DNA from: Bradyrhizobium sp. CB2312
GTDB taxonomy: Bacteria; Pseudomonadota; Alphaproteobacteria; Rhizobiales; Xanthobacteraceae
Length of the DNA: 64,000 nt
Direction of reading: 5' to 3'
NCBI RefSeq assembly: GCF_029714425.1
Contig: NZ_CP121668.1
Location: forward strand, 9,507,501 to 9,571,500
Shown here: positions 42,863 to 51,094 of the stretch, piece by piece
Layout: every line of letters starts with the position of its first letter
Numbering within the stretch: position 1 is the first letter of the stretch
Program-made: the position numbers and the translations under genes
Notes under the pieces: model-generated
Database searches by the model: none
Told to the model about the DNA's origin: nothing
Seen by the model: only the letters and a program-made list of their open reading frames with translations

Positions 42863-44730
42863 ACAAGCGCTCGATCGCGACCGTCTCTCTCTCAGGTGCC
42901 CTGGACGAAAAGCTCCGCGCCATCGCGTCGGCCGGCTTCGACGAGGTCGAGATCTTCGAGAACGACCTGCTGTCGTTCGGCGCCGGCCCGCGCGACATTG
43001 CGAAGCTCTGCCGCGATCTCAATCTCAAAATCTGCGCATTCCAGCCGTTCCGCGATTTCGAGGGCATGCCGGAGCCGCAGCGTACGCGCAATTTTGCCCG
43101 CGCGATGCGCAAGTTCGATCTGATGCATGAGCTCGGCACCGATCTCTTGCTGATCTGCTCCAACGTCTCGCCCAGCTCGCTCGGCGGCATCGACCGCGCA
43201 GCTGATGATTTCCGCGAGCTTGGCGAGCGCGCGGCCAAGCGCGGCTTGCGCGTCGGCTACGAGGCGCTGGCCTGGGGCCGCCACGTCAACGACTACCGCG
43301 ATGCCTGGGAGATCGTGCGCCGCGCCGATCATCCCGCGATCGGCGTCATCCTCGACAGCTTTCACGCACTGGCGCCGGGCTTTCCCACGCGTGCGATGGC
43401 CTCGATCCCCGGCGACAAGATCTTCCTGGTGCAGCTCGCCGACGCACCAAAACTCGAGCTCGACATCCTGTCGTGGAGCCGGCACTTCCGCTCCTTCCCT
43501 GGCCAGGGCGACCTGCCGGTCGGTGAGTTCATGAAGGCGATCGCGGCGACCGGCTATGCCGGGCCGCTGTCGCTGGAGATCTTCAACGACCAGTTCCGCG
43601 CCGGGTCGGCCGCGCAGACCGCGGTCGACGGCCTGCGTTCGCTGATCCTGCTGGAGGACCAGCTCGCGCCGGATTGGCCGAAGTTTGCCGGCGAGCCGCT
43701 GGCGCCGAAGGCCAAGAGCGGCGGCACCGGGTTCATCGAGTTTGCCGTCAACGAAGCCAAAGCGGGAGACCTCGCGCGCCTGTTCTCGCAGCTCGGCTTC
43801 CGCAAATCCGGCAAGCATCGCAGCAAGGCGGTGGAGCGCTGGTCGCAGGGCAAGGTCGAACTCGTCATCAATTGCGAGACCGACGGCTTTGCACATTCGC
43901 ACTATGTCACGCACGGCCCCGGCGTCTGCGCCATCGCGCTCGATGTCGACAATGCCGGCCTTGCCATGCAACGCGCCGAAACGTTGAAGGCGCGGACCTT
44001 CTACCAGCCGGTCGGCCCCGGCGAATTGGAGATCCCCGCGATCCACGGCGTCGGCGGCAGCCTGCTGTATTTCCTCGACCAGGCCGGCAAGAACTGGGAC
44101 ACGGATTTCGAGCCGGTGGCGAGCAATGCCGACAAGGACGCCCTGCTCGCCGTCGACCACATCGCGCAGTCGATGCCCTATGACGAGATGCTGTCCTGGC
44201 TGTTGTTCTACACCGGCATCCTCGACCTCGAGCGCCTGCCGCAGATGGAGATCGCCGACCCCAGAGGCCTCGTGCAAAGCCAGGCTATCATCAACGCCGA
44301 CCAGAGCTTGCGCTTTGTCCTCAATGGCTCCTCCGCCAACCGCACCCTGCCGGCGCGCTTCATCTCGGAATTCTTCGGCTCAGGCGTGCAGCATGTCGCG
44401 TTCTCCTGCAACGACATCTTCGCGACGGTGGCGGAGATGCGCAAGCGCGGCGCGGATTTCCTGGATATCCCCGACAACTATTACGACGACATCGAAGCCA
44501 AATACGACCTCGCCCCCGAGCTGATGGCGCAGCTGCGCGCCAATCACATCCTCTACGACCGCGAGGGCGACGGCGAGTTCTTCCAGGTCTACACGCACAT
44601 CTTTGATGAGCGGTTCTTCTTCGAGATCGTCGAGCGGAGAAGCTATCAGGGCTTTGGCGCGGCCAATGCCGGCATCAGGCTGGCGGCACAGGCGCGCGAG
44701 GTGCGGCCCGCCAGCATGCCGAGGGTGTAG
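42859..44730 (+). CDS. quiC: Two-domain 3-dehydroshikimate dehydratase (sugar-isomerase-like plus HPPD-like)
   Basis: 623 residues. The N-terminal TIM barrel (1-265) has the four metal ligands of dehydroshikimate dehydratases: E135 (GYEALAWG), D166 (ILDSFH), Q192 (LVQLADAP) and E240 (LSLEIFND). The C-terminal half (about 290-610) is a vicinal-oxygen-chelate/4-hydroxyphenylpyruvate-dioxygenase-like domain that still has the iron ligands H434 (VDHIAQSM), H512 (VQHVAF) and E589 (FFFEIVER). The first domain converts 3-dehydroshikimate to protocatechuate; the second is of uncertain activity. It ends the coupled livKHMGF-oxidoreductase operon. Confidence in the first activity is high by residue spacing. 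Confidence 0.88.
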   Translation: MNKRSIATVSLSGALDEKLRAIASAGFDEVEIFENDLLSFGAGPRDIAKLCRDLNLKICAFQPFRDFEGMPEPQRTRNFARAMRKFDLMHELGTDLLLICSNVSPSSLGGIDRAADDFRELGERAAKRGLRVGYEALAWGRHVNDYRDAWEIVRRADHPAIGVILDSFHALAPGFPTRAMASIPGDKIFLVQLADAPKLELDILSWSRHFRSFPGQGDLPVGEFMKAIAATGYAGPLSLEIFNDQFRAGSAAQTAVDGLRSLILLEDQLAPDWPKFAGEPLAPKAKSGGTGFIEFAVNEAKAGDLARLFSQLGFRKSGKHRSKAVERWSQGKVELVINCETDGFAHSHYVTHGPGVCAIALDVDNAGLAMQRAETLKARTFYQPVGPGELEIPAIHGVGGSLLYFLDQAGKNWDTDFEPVASNADKDALLAVDHIAQSMPYDEMLSWLLFYTGILDLERLPQMEIADPRGLVQSQAIINADQSLRFVLNGSSANRTLPARFISEFFGSGVQHVAFSCNDIFATVAEMRKRGADFLDIPDNYYDDIEAKYDLAPELMAQLRANHILYDREGDGEFFQVYTHIFDERFFFEIVERRSYQGFGAANAGIRLAAQAREVRPASMPRV

Positions 44731-44732
44731 TA

Positions 44733-44782
44733 ACCCTCTCCCCTCACCCTGACCCTCTCCCCGCAAGCGGGGAGAGGGGAAG
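44733..44782. repeat. Partial palindromic repeat (CTCTCCCCGCAAGCGGGGAGAG)
   Basis: A half copy of the 38272 element: CCCTCACCCTGACCCTCTCC followed by CCGCAAGCGGGGAGAGGGG. The short stem directly after quiC may terminate its transcript. Confidence 0.65.
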
Positions 44783-44790
44783 AGCGAAGC

Positions 44791-45963
44791 TCACTTCATC
44801 TTGCACTTGTCGTGGAAACGATCCTGGTCGTTCTCCACGATGGTGGCGACGGTCTTCAGCGCGAGCTGGCCGTCGGCATCCTTCACCACGTCCTGGAGGT
44901 AGAAGCTCTGCACCGGGATGTGGTTGTTGCCGTATTTGAACGCGCCGCGCAGCGACTTGAAGTTGGCCTTCTCCATCTCGGCCTTCATCGCGTCCTTCTT
45001 GCTGGTGTCGCCCTTCACCGCGACGACCGCGCTGTTGATGAGCTGCGCCGCATCATAGGCCTGCGCGCCGTAATAGGTCGGGCGGAGGCCGGCGTACTTC
45101 TTGCGGTAGTCCGCGACGAAGCGCTTGTTCTGCTCGTTGGGGAGGTCGTTGACCCATTCCTGCGCGCCGGGAACGCCGAGCGCGTTCTCCTTCTGCAGTG
45201 GCAGCGACAGCTCGTCCACCGTGAACGCCGTATAGAGCGGCATCGTGCTCTTCAGGCCGGCCTGCGCATATTGGTTGAGAAACTGCACGCCGGCGGCGCC
45301 GGGATAGAACACGAAGATCGACTCCGCGCCCGAAGCGCGCGCCTTGGAGAGCTCGGCGGAGAAATCGAGCTGGCTCGGCCAGACCGTGTATTCCTCGCCC
45401 TTGATCTCGCCCTTGAAGGTGCTCTTCACGCCGGCGAGCATGTCCTTGCCGGCCGCGTAGTTCGGCCCGATCAGGAACACGCTCTTGACGCCCTTCTGGT
45501 TCATGTAGACGCCCATCGCTTGCGGCGTCTGGTCGTTCTGCCAGGAGGTCGAGAACACGTAAGGCGAGCAGAGTTCGCCGGCGAGCTGCGACGGGCCGGC
45601 GTTGGCCGAGATCAGGAAGGTCTGCGAATCGACGGCGGTCTTCAGCGAGGCCAAAAGCACGTTCGACCAGATGTAGCCGACGATGAAATCGACCTTGTCG
45701 GACTGCACCAGCTTCTCGGTCTTCTGCTTGCCGACGTCAGGCTTCTGGCCGTCGTCCTCGTAGATCACCTCGACCGGCTTGCCGTCCATCTTGCGCCCGA
45801 GGTGATCGAGCGCGAGCTCGAACGAGTTGCGCATGTCGTTGCCGATCACGGCGGTCGGGCCGCTGAAGGTCGAAACGAAACCGATCTTGATGGTGTCGCC
45901 GGCGAATGCCGGGCTCGCCAGCACCAGCGCCGCTGCGCCCGCCAGCCAGAATGCCGTCCTCAT
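44791..45963 (-). CDS. Periplasmic binding protein of a Liv-type importer, no transporter genes adjacent
   Basis: 390 residues from the ATG at 45963 (AAGGAGGGGAG upstream). Signal peptide MRTAFWLAGAAALVLASPAF. The type I fold is seen in IKIGFVSTFSGPTAVIGNDM, RNSFELALDHLGRKMDGKPV, and IGPNYAAGKDMLAGVKSTFK. The C-terminus ends DRFHDKCKMK with a Cys that may pair with C in GELCSPY. It stands alone on the minus strand, convergent with quiC; it could supply either livHMGF set in the window. Ligand unknown. Confidence 0.87.
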   Translation of the reverse strand: MRTAFWLAGAAALVLASPAFAGDTIKIGFVSTFSGPTAVIGNDMRNSFELALDHLGRKMDGKPVEVIYEDDGQKPDVGKQKTEKLVQSDKVDFIVGYIWSNVLLASLKTAVDSQTFLISANAGPSQLAGELCSPYVFSTSWQNDQTPQAMGVYMNQKGVKSVFLIGPNYAAGKDMLAGVKSTFKGEIKGEEYTVWPSQLDFSAELSKARASGAESIFVFYPGAAGVQFLNQYAQAGLKSTMPLYTAFTVDELSLPLQKENALGVPGAQEWVNDLPNEQNKRFVADYRKKYAGLRPTYYGAQAYDAAQLINSAVVAVKGDTSKKDAMKAEMEKANFKSLRGAFKYGNNHIPVQSFYLQDVVKDADGQLALKTVATIVENDQDRFHDKCKMK

Positions 45964-46262
45964 AACCACTCCCCTCCTTATTATTGATCCCGGAAACGGG
46001 GTGATCGCCGCCCCGGGTCTGTCGCTATTGAACGCAAAATCCGTCGCGTCGCCAATGGCTCAGCGGCCGCCTCTGCACCATATTTCGCCCTAATCGGGGA
46101 TGGCAAGAAATATAATTCTACTCACTTCGGTTGAGCCTACGGCGGTTTTTCGCGGCCGATCGATACATCCGGCCTATGCGGCGATTGATGACGGCTATTG
46201 GACTATGGCGGCGAAAGCGCACTTACATGAAGGAGAGCAGCAGCGAGATTCGAGGGTGCATC

Positions 46263-47528
46263 ATGGCCGCCAATCCCCACCGCGTCGTCATCGTCGGAGC
46301 CGGCTTCGGCGGACTGGAGACGACCTACCGGCTTGCGGGCGCGCCGGTCGAGATCACGTTGATCGACCGCCGCAACCATCATCTGTTCCAGCCGCTGCTC
46401 TACCAGGTCGCGACCGCTTCGCTCGCGACCAGCGAGATCGCGTGGCCGATCCGGCACCTGATGCGTGACCGGCCCGAGGTGACGACGCTGTTCGCGACCG
46501 TGAGCGGCGTCGATGCGGGTAGGCGCTGCGTGCTGATCGACGACGGCAGCGAGGTGCCCTACGACACGCTGGTGCTCGCGACCGGCGCTCGGCACGCCTA
46601 TTTCGGCCATGACGAGTGGGAGACATGGGCGCCGGGCCTGAAGACGCTGGAGGACGGCACCACGCTGCGCCGTCACATCCTGGTGGCGTTCGAGCGCGCC
46701 GAGCGCGAGACCGATCCGGCGAAGCGCGCGGCGCGGCTGACCTTTGTAATCGTCGGCGCCGGCCCGACCGGCGTCGAGCTTGCCGGCACCATCGCCGAGA
46801 TGGCGCATCACACTCTGCCCGGCGATTTCCGCAACATCGACACGACCAAGGCGCGCGTCGTGCTGATCGAGGCCGGCCCGCGCGTGCTTGCGGGCTTTGC
46901 GGACGACCTCTCGGCCTACGCGCAGGCGTCGCTGGAGAAGATCGGCGTCGAGGTTGTGCTGGGGCAGGCTGTGACTGAGATCGACCGCGACGGTGTCGTG
47001 TTCGGCGGACAGCGATTGAATGCGAAAACAAGGATCTGGGCCGCCGGCGTGCGCGCTTCGCCTGCCGCCGAATGGCTGGGCGCACCAAGCGACCGCGCCG
47101 GGCGCGTGCAGGTCGAGGACGACCTGACGATACCCGGCCATCCCGAAATCTTTGCGATCGGCGACACCGTCAGCATCAATGCCTGGGAGGGCAAGCCGGT
47201 GCCCGGCATCGCGCCGGCAGCGAAGCAGCAGGGCCGTCACGTCGCCGAGACCATCAAGGCGCGGCTGCGCGGCGAGAAGCCGGGCCCGTTCCGCTACAAG
47301 CACGCCGGCAGCCTCGCCCAGATCGGCAAGCGGCTCGCGGTGATCGATTTCGGCAAGGTCAAGCTGCGTGGCACCATCGCGTGGTGGATCTGGGGCATCG
47401 CCCACATCTACTTCCTGATCGGCCTGCGCCACCGCCTCAGCGTCGCGCTGAGCTGGCTGTGGATCTACGCGCGCGACCAGCGCGCGGCGCGGCTGATCAC
47501 GCAGGGGTCAAGCAAGGTGGTGGGGTGA
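46263..47528 (+). CDS. ndh: NAD(P)/FAD-dependent oxidoreductase, type II NADH dehydrogenase-like
   Basis: 421 residues from the ATG at 46263 (CGAGGGTGC upstream; an ATG at 46227 is possible). FAD motif RVVIVGAGFGGLETTYRLAG at the start, NAD motif FVIVGAGPTGVELAGTIAEM at about 160-180, and the third FAD block HPEIFAIGDTVSIN. The C-terminal region WWIWGIAHIYFLIGLRHRLS is amphipathic and likely binds the inner-membrane face, as in NDH-2, which passes NADH electrons to quinone without pumping. No link to its neighbours is apparent. Confidence 0.85.
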   Translation: MAANPHRVVIVGAGFGGLETTYRLAGAPVEITLIDRRNHHLFQPLLYQVATASLATSEIAWPIRHLMRDRPEVTTLFATVSGVDAGRRCVLIDDGSEVPYDTLVLATGARHAYFGHDEWETWAPGLKTLEDGTTLRRHILVAFERAERETDPAKRAARLTFVIVGAGPTGVELAGTIAEMAHHTLPGDFRNIDTTKARVVLIEAGPRVLAGFADDLSAYAQASLEKIGVEVVLGQAVTEIDRDGVVFGGQRLNAKTRIWAAGVRASPAAEWLGAPSDRAGRVQVEDDLTIPGHPEIFAIGDTVSINAWEGKPVPGIAPAAKQQGRHVAETIKARLRGEKPGPFRYKHAGSLAQIGKRLAVIDFGKVKLRGTIAWWIWGIAHIYFLIGLRHRLSVALSWLWIYARDQRAARLITQGSSKVVG

Positions 47529-47532
47529 CTCT

Positions 47533-47682
47533 TCCCTTCTCCCCTTGTGGGAGAAGGTGGCGCGAAGCGCCGGATGAGGGGTTCTCTCAACTTGAGAGAT
47601 CATCCGTGAGGAGAGAACCCCTCACCCGGCTTCGCTTCGCGAAGCCACCCTCTCCCACAAGGGGAGAGGGTGCAATTGCGCG
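47533..47682. repeat. Palindromic repeat (CTTCTCCCCTTGTGGGAGAAGG type)
   Basis: CCCTTCTCCCCTTGTGGGAG at the left and CTCCCACAAGGGGAGAGGG at the right. GGGGTTCTCTC is inverted as GAGAGAACCCC towards the centre. It separates converging genes. Confidence 0.75.
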
Positions 47683-47693
47683 CTTGGCTACAT

Positions 47694-48905
47694 TCACTTC
47701 ACCAACTCACACCCGCCCTCCGCCAGCGGGCGGAAGGCCTGGTCGGCGGGAATCGTCGAGACTAGCTTGTAATAGTCGTACGGATATTTCGACTCCTCCG
47801 GCTTCTTCACCTCGAACAGGTACATGGGATGCACGACGCGGCCGTCCTGGCGGATCGTGGTATCGCCGAACAGCTTGTCCTTGCCCCTGAACTTCTTCAT
47901 CTCGGGCACCACGTCCTTGGCGTTGTCGCTGCCGGTCGCCGCGACCGCATTGAGAAAAGCGAGCGTGGAGGCATAGACGCCGGCCTGGTTACCGCTCGGC
48001 ATCTTGCCGTTCATGCCGGGCCGCGCGGCGAAGCGTTTTGCGAAAGCGCGGGTGTCCTCGTTCATGTCCCAGTAGAAAGCTTCCATGAGCTGGAGCCCTT
48101 GCGCGACCTTGATGCCCATGCCGTGGATGTCGTTGATGAAGAGCAGGAAGGCGACGAGCTTCTGCCCGCTTTGCTGAATCCCGAACTCGGCGGCCTGCTT
48201 TACTGCGTTGATGGTGTCGCCGCCGGCATTGGCAAGGCCGATCACCTGCGCCTTCGAGCCCTGCGCCTGCAACAGGAAGGAGGCGAAGTCGGATGTGCCG
48301 AGCGGATGCTTTGACGAGCCGAGCACCTTGCCGCCGTGGCCCTCTATATACTTTTGCGCTTCTGCCTCGATGCCCTTGCCGAGCGCGTAGTCGACCGTGA
48401 GGAAATACCAGTCCTTGCCGCCGCGCGACATCATTGCGGCTGCGGTGGTGTTGCCGGTCGCCCAGGCGTCGTTGACCCACTGGATCGTGTTCGGCGAGCA
48501 GGCCTTGCCGGTGAGATCCGAGCTTGCCGTTGACGACGCCAAGAAGGTCATGCGGCTGTCGCGCAGCAGCGTGTTGATGGAGAGACCGACCGCCGAGTTC
48601 GGCACGTCGACGATGGCATCGACGCCTTCGACATCGAGCCATTTGCGCGCGATGGCGTTGCCGACGTCGGCCTTGTTCTGGTGATCGGCATAGACGATCT
48701 CGACCTTGATGCCCTTACCGCCGCCGTTGAAATCCTCCGCCGCCATGCGCGCGGCCTCGACCGAGCCCATGCCGTTGGTGTCCTGGAAGATGCCGGAGAT
48801 GTCGTTGAGCACGCCGACACGCACGACATTGTCCGAGATCTCGGCACTCGCCGCTCCGCCCATCAGGCTCGCGGCCAACGCAAGCGTCCACTTCAGATTT
48901 TTCAT
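47694..48905 (-). CDS. Periplasmic binding protein in an operon with a CYP199A-like P450
   Basis: 403 residues. Signal peptide MKNLKWTLALAASLMGGAAS, then VVRVGVLNDISGIFQDTNGM and EAARMAAEDFNGGGKGIKVE of the Liv-type receptor fold. Related receptors in Rhodopseudomonas bind aromatic acids. AGGGGAGGGAATA precedes the ATG. It starts 37 bases after the P450 gene stop on the same strand, so its likely ligand is the P450 substrate, such as a 4-methoxylated benzoate or cinnamate. No permease or ATPase genes are adjacent. Confidence 0.87.
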   Translation of the reverse strand: MKNLKWTLALAASLMGGAASAEISDNVVRVGVLNDISGIFQDTNGMGSVEAARMAAEDFNGGGKGIKVEIVYADHQNKADVGNAIARKWLDVEGVDAIVDVPNSAVGLSINTLLRDSRMTFLASSTASSDLTGKACSPNTIQWVNDAWATGNTTAAAMMSRGGKDWYFLTVDYALGKGIEAEAQKYIEGHGGKVLGSSKHPLGTSDFASFLLQAQGSKAQVIGLANAGGDTINAVKQAAEFGIQQSGQKLVAFLLFINDIHGMGIKVAQGLQLMEAFYWDMNEDTRAFAKRFAARPGMNGKMPSGNQAGVYASTLAFLNAVAATGSDNAKDVVPEMKKFRGKDKLFGDTTIRQDGRVVHPMYLFEVKKPEESKYPYDYYKLVSTIPADQAFRPLAEGGCELVK

Positions 48906-48942
48906 TATTCCCTCCCCTGTATTGTTTTCACCGCCCGCTGTG

Positions 48943-50151
48943 TCAGACGGGCGTGATCGTCACCGGCAGATGGTCGAGCCCACGCAGGGTGTTGTTGAAG
49001 CGCCGCTTCGGTTCGCCAGTGATCTCGATCGTGGCGACACGGCGCGCCAGGGCCGAGAGCATGGTCTCGCCTTCGAGCCGCGCCACGAGCTGGCCGACGC
49101 ACATGTGAATGCCCGCGCCGTAGCCGACATGACCGGACGTGCGGCGGGTGATGTCGTAACTATCAGGCTTCTCCCAGCGCCTGGGATCGCGGTTGGCGGC
49201 GGCGAGGAACATCAGAACCTTCTCGCCCTCGCCGATCCTCGCGCCTGACAGTTCAACATCGCGCGTTGTGGTGCGGAAGAAGGTCTGCACCGGGCTCTCG
49301 AAGCGCACCGCCTCCTCGAAGGCATTGCGCGCGAGCGTGAGGTCGCCACGCAGGCGCTGCCACTGCTCGGGGAAGCGCGCGAGGCAATAGACGGCCGCGC
49401 CGATGCCGTTGACGGTGGTGTCGAGGCCGGCCGAGAGCAGCGAGCGCACCAACAGCGGCGCTTCAGTCGCCGTGATCGCGCCTTCGTCGACGTGGGCATG
49501 AATGCAGGCGCCGATGCCGCCCGGCGTCAGATTGTCGCGCTGGCACTGATCGGTGACGTAGGCCTGATGCGGCGCCGAGCGCGCGATCGCGTCCTGGCGC
49601 AGTTGGTTCGGCGGGCCGAAAGCATTGAACACCAGGCTCGCATAGGGGATGAGATGCTCACGCCCCTCGGGCTTCAGACCCAGTGCATCCGGGAAGATCG
49701 ACAGCGGATAAGCTTCCGCGAGATCGGCGATCGCATCAAAACTGCGCATCTCCAGCAAGGCATCCACACGCTCCTCGGCCGCCGCGGCAAAGCGGTCGCG
49801 CAGCCCCTTCATCACGGTCGGCGACAGCACCTTCGACAGGACCGCGCGGGTGCGGGTGTGTTCGGGCGGATCGGCCTCGAGGATCAGGCTCGGCGGTCGC
49901 CACGGCTTTTCCTTCTTGAAGTCGGACAGGCCGACGCCGCGGCTGGAGCAGAAGGTGGCGGGATCGTTGAGGACAGCATGGACCTCGGCATAGCGCGCCA
50001 CGCCATAGAGCTTCCACTTGTCGAGATAGACGACCGGCGCCGTCTCCCGGAGCAGCTCATGCGTGGGATACGGGTCGGCAAAAAAGTTCATATCGAAGGG
50101 ATCGACGTCGAGATGCGGGACGCCCGATGCGGTCGAGCCGAGTGCGCTCAT
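48943..50151 (-). CDS. Cytochrome P450, CYP199A type (para-substituted benzoate oxidation)
   Basis: 402 residues. The heme ligand is C351 in GYGAGIHMCVGQLVARLEGE, the I-helix motif LLSAGLDTTVNG carries D244 and T245, and E280-x-x-R283 (FEEAVRF) is the K-helix pair. The overall sequence closely follows Rhodopseudomonas palustris CYP199A2 as I remember it (YLDKWKLYGVARYAEVHAVL, FKKEKPWRPPSLILEADPP), an enzyme that O-demethylates 4-methoxybenzoate. It is soluble and needs a [2Fe-2S] ferredoxin and reductase, not encoded nearby. It forms a unit with the downstream receptor gene; a MarR gene is divergent. Confidence 0.9.
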   Translation of the reverse strand: MSALGSTASGVPHLDVDPFDMNFFADPYPTHELLRETAPVVYLDKWKLYGVARYAEVHAVLNDPATFCSSRGVGLSDFKKEKPWRPPSLILEADPPEHTRTRAVLSKVLSPTVMKGLRDRFAAAAEERVDALLEMRSFDAIADLAEAYPLSIFPDALGLKPEGREHLIPYASLVFNAFGPPNQLRQDAIARSAPHQAYVTDQCQRDNLTPGGIGACIHAHVDEGAITATEAPLLVRSLLSAGLDTTVNGIGAAVYCLARFPEQWQRLRGDLTLARNAFEEAVRFESPVQTFFRTTTRDVELSGARIGEGEKVLMFLAAANRDPRRWEKPDSYDITRRTSGHVGYGAGIHMCVGQLVARLEGETMLSALARRVATIEITGEPKRRFNNTLRGLDHLPVTITPV

Positions 50152-50180
50152 ATGAGTCCTCCCTCATTTTGATCTTGTGA

Positions 50181-50199
50181 AAGGGCCGCGCTTGCCCTT
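50181..50199. promoter_or_regulatory. Inverted repeat in the P450/MarR divergent promoter
   Basis: AAGGGC (50181-50186) and GCCCTT (50194-50199) are inverted across 7 bases within the 74-base gap between the P450 start (50151) and the MarR start (50226). It is a modest match that could bind the adjacent MarR. Confidence 0.4.
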
Positions 50200-50225
50200 A
50201 GGTCATTGGCCACGCTGCGAGACAG

Positions 50226-50738
50226 ATGCCCGCTATGCCGCCTTCGACCAGATCCCGCCAAAAGGCTGCGTCCGCTGATATCGGGCCGACGCTCGATCTC
50301 GATCGCTACGTCCCCGCTCTCATCACCTTCATCGCCAACAAGCTGTCGAACAGCGCGACCGCGTTCTACCAGCGGCAGTTCGGCGTCAACGTCACGGAAT
50401 GGCGGATCATGTCGCTGCTGGCGATCGAGCCCGGCATTCCGGCTTCGCGCATCTGCCACGTCATCGGATTTGACAAGGGTCCAGTGAGCCGGACGCTGGC
50501 GGGCCTCGAGAAGCGCGGGCTGGTGTCGATCCGTACCGACCCCAACGACGGCCGGACCCATTCGATTTCGCTGACCGCAAAAGGCCGCGCCACCCATGAC
50601 AAGGTGATCGTCGCGGCGCTGGAGCGCGAACGGCGCCTGCTGTCCTGCCTCGACAAGGACGAGCGCGAAGTGCTGATCGGCCTGGTCCGCCGCCTGCACG
50701 AGAATCTCGGCGCGGTGACCGGCAGCGCCGAGACCTGA
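50226..50738 (+). CDS. MarR-family transcriptional regulator, divergent from the P450
   Basis: 170 residues. N-terminal dimer helices (about 25-55), then the winged helix-turn-helix at 60-125: EWRIMSLLAIEPGIPASRIC, VIGFDKGPVSRTLAGLEKRG, and the wing IRTDPNDGRTHSISL. Two ATGs (50226, 50235) are possible. Divergence from the CYP199A-like gene makes that operon the likely target, with an aromatic acid or its CoA ester as effector; this follows from related MarR proteins, not from residues seen here. Confidence 0.83.
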   Translation: MPAMPPSTRSRQKAASADIGPTLDLDRYVPALITFIANKLSNSATAFYQRQFGVNVTEWRIMSLLAIEPGIPASRICHVIGFDKGPVSRTLAGLEKRGLVSIRTDPNDGRTHSISLTAKGRATHDKVIVAALERERRLLSCLDKDEREVLIGLVRRLHENLGAVTGSAET

Positions 50739-50890
50739 CCGGCCGCACGCCGGACGCCATCCTCCGTCAGTCCCAGGCATACGCCAGCGCTTGCCGACGG
50801 CACCATTCCGACCGCGCATCGTTTCCTCCAAGAGCAGACGCGGCGGTTCCCCCGCCGTCGTCCTTGCCTGGAATGGTTCGCATAAATTTA

Positions 50891-50904
50891 GTTGCTTAGG
50901 CAAC
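50891..50904. promoter_or_regulatory. MarR-site-like palindrome GTTGCTTAGGCAAC
   Basis: GTTGC and GCAAC are inverted across TTAG, embedded in an AT-rich stretch (TAAATTTAGTTGC and GGCAACAAAAAAA). The shape is typical of MarR operators, yet no gene starts within reach: downstream is only the repeat and the 3' end of fcs. Confidence 0.45.
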
Positions 50905-50957
50905 AAAAAAATCAGGCAGGATATTGCGGCAGGATGGCTGGCGTAGTTTGCCCCACT

Positions 50958-51094
50958 CTCGTGTCCCGGACGCGCTGCAGCGTGAAACGCTGCTGCGCTG
51001 AGCCGGGGCCCATGCAGCTACGCACTATGAGAGATGGGCCCCGGCTCAGCAGCGCAACACTGCGTGCTGCGCTGCGTCCGGGCCACGAGAGCTT
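50958..51094. repeat. Palindromic repeat (CTCGTGTCCCGGACGCG type)
   Basis: CTCGTGTCCCGGACGCGCTG at the left is inverted as CTGCGTCCGGGCCACGAG at the right, and GCTGAGCCGGGGCCCAT as ATGGGCCCCGGCTCAGC inside. It abuts the fcs stop codon and could end that transcript. Confidence 0.7.

Larger units (their letters stand above)
50739..51094. other. Intergenic region with an orphan operator-like palindrome and a repeat
   Basis: 356 bases without a supported gene between the MarR gene and the end of fcs. The left 150 bases are unremarkable. An AT-rich patch at 50880-50920 holds a MarR-site-like palindrome, and the rest is a palindromic repeat. Frames crossing the repeat are artefacts. Confidence 0.55.

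Noticed and set aside
46075..46088. TGCACCATATTTCG upstream of the orphan receptor gene at 45963 as a further BoxR-like site
   Set aside because: Only the first half-site matches and the spacer is unlike the others; too weak to list.
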